NCBI GenBank assembly: GCA_945905735.1
Contig: CAMDQC010000015.1
Location: 1 to 54,341 of the forward strand
Source: Prosthecobacter debontii
Lineage (GTDB): Bacteria > Verrucomicrobiota > Verrucomicrobiia > Chthoniobacterales > Chthoniobacteraceae
DNA length: 54,341 nucleotides
Direction of reading: 5' to 3'
The stretch's first letter is position 1. Each line of letters opens with the position of its first letter. The notes below the pieces were generated by a model. That model was given only the letters and a program-made list of their open reading frames with translations. It made no database searches and was not told the origin of the DNA. The position numbers and the translations under genes are program-made. Below are positions 54,247 through 54,341 of this stretch, one piece after another.

Positions 54247-54264
54247 GGTCATACATTACGCAAT
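54239..54264. promoter_or_regulatory. 8-bp inverted repeat upstream of the partial transposon gene
   Basis: ATTGCGTA (54239-54246) is the reverse complement of TACGCAAT (54257-54264), ten bases apart, ending two bases before the ATG at 54267. It could be an operator for the downstream gene or an element boundary, as homology to the IS1380 remnant stops here. Confidence 0.5.
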
Positions 54265-54266
54265 CT

Positions 54267-54341
54267 ATGGAACCGAAAAATGAGCGAGTGCTGAAGGTCG
54301 ATGAAGCGGGGCGAGTGTGGACGCCGCGTGAGTTGCGCGAT
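54267..54341 (+). CDS. start of an IS66-type accessory protein (TnpA-like), partial at window edge
   Basis: Twenty-five codons from the ATG at 54267 read MEPKNERVLKVDEAGRVWTP and continue RELRD to the window end. The phrase VDEAGRVWTPRELRD resembles the N-terminus of the small helix-turn-helix protein encoded first in IS66-family elements. The gene runs off the window, so the identification rests on a short stretch. Its position next to a truncated IS1380 transposase suggests nested insertion. Confidence 0.55.
   Translation, partial: MEPKNERVLKVDEAGRVWTPRELRD

Overview
The window is GC-rich chromosomal DNA from a member of the PVC group, most likely a Verrucomicrobium (Spartobacteria/Chthoniobacter-like). 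That assignment is an inference from gene content: a GloVer-repeat protein (a repeat named for Gloeobacter and Verrucomicrobia), a PSD1-type DUF1549/DUF1553 cytochrome, a giant Calx-beta secreted protease, a C-terminal DPDGDG..NLLEYA module and a Ser/Thr kinase with an extracytoplasmic tail. There is no rRNA, CRISPR array or prophage. One tRNA-Lys(UUU) lies on the minus strand near the left end.

Layout. 1-728 holds no confident gene. 729-11269 is mostly minus strand: tRNA-Lys, DEAD-box helicase, then (plus strand) an Fe-S APS reductase, then a minus-strand run of epimerase, argA, GloVer protein and cysteine desulfurase. 11270-11590 holds a probable structured RNA with a terminator. 11666-14509 is a kinase with a predicted extracytoplasmic F5/8C-like and DUF1349-like tail. 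14524-19554 (minus) is a PSD1 cytochrome, AEC transporter, adenosine deaminase and lipoprotein run. 19727-25268 (plus) is the phosphate module phoU-pstS-pstC-pstA-pstB1-pstB2. 25282-35100 (minus) has the giant metzincin, tgt and a second AEC transporter. 35183-36368 (plus) is a mini-kinase/PP2C pair. 36369-36900 is repeat-rich non-coding DNA. 36901-39192 (minus) has S4, sufT and a helical-repeat protein. 39339-41628 (plus) has GntP and an alpha/alpha-toroid protein. 41634-48692 (minus) is a compact envelope and maintenance run ending in rsgA. serS and an AsmA-like protein are convergent. 52876-54341 is a graveyard of insertion sequences.

The most interesting system is the phosphate module. 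PhoU carries a C-terminal low-molecular-weight phosphatase/ArsC-like domain whose P-loop nucleophile Cys is replaced by Asp while the second Cys, the Arg and the Asp-Pro loop remain. The two adjacent PstB ATPases are degenerate in complementary places: PstB1 lost its Q-loop Gln and H-loop His, and PstB2 lost the LSGGQ signature. A heterodimer would therefore have one canonical and one degenerate ATP site, unlike the textbook PstB homodimer. Two copies of an 11-bp palindrome precede the operon and a 15-bp hairpin separates pstS from pstC.

Other second-look items are a 146-bp structured element with its own terminator present twice at a 330-bp period around a 26-bp perfect inverted repeat, a 132-residue kinase-like protein overlapping a PP2C phosphatase, and an unassigned transcript-like structured RNA at about 11400-11585.
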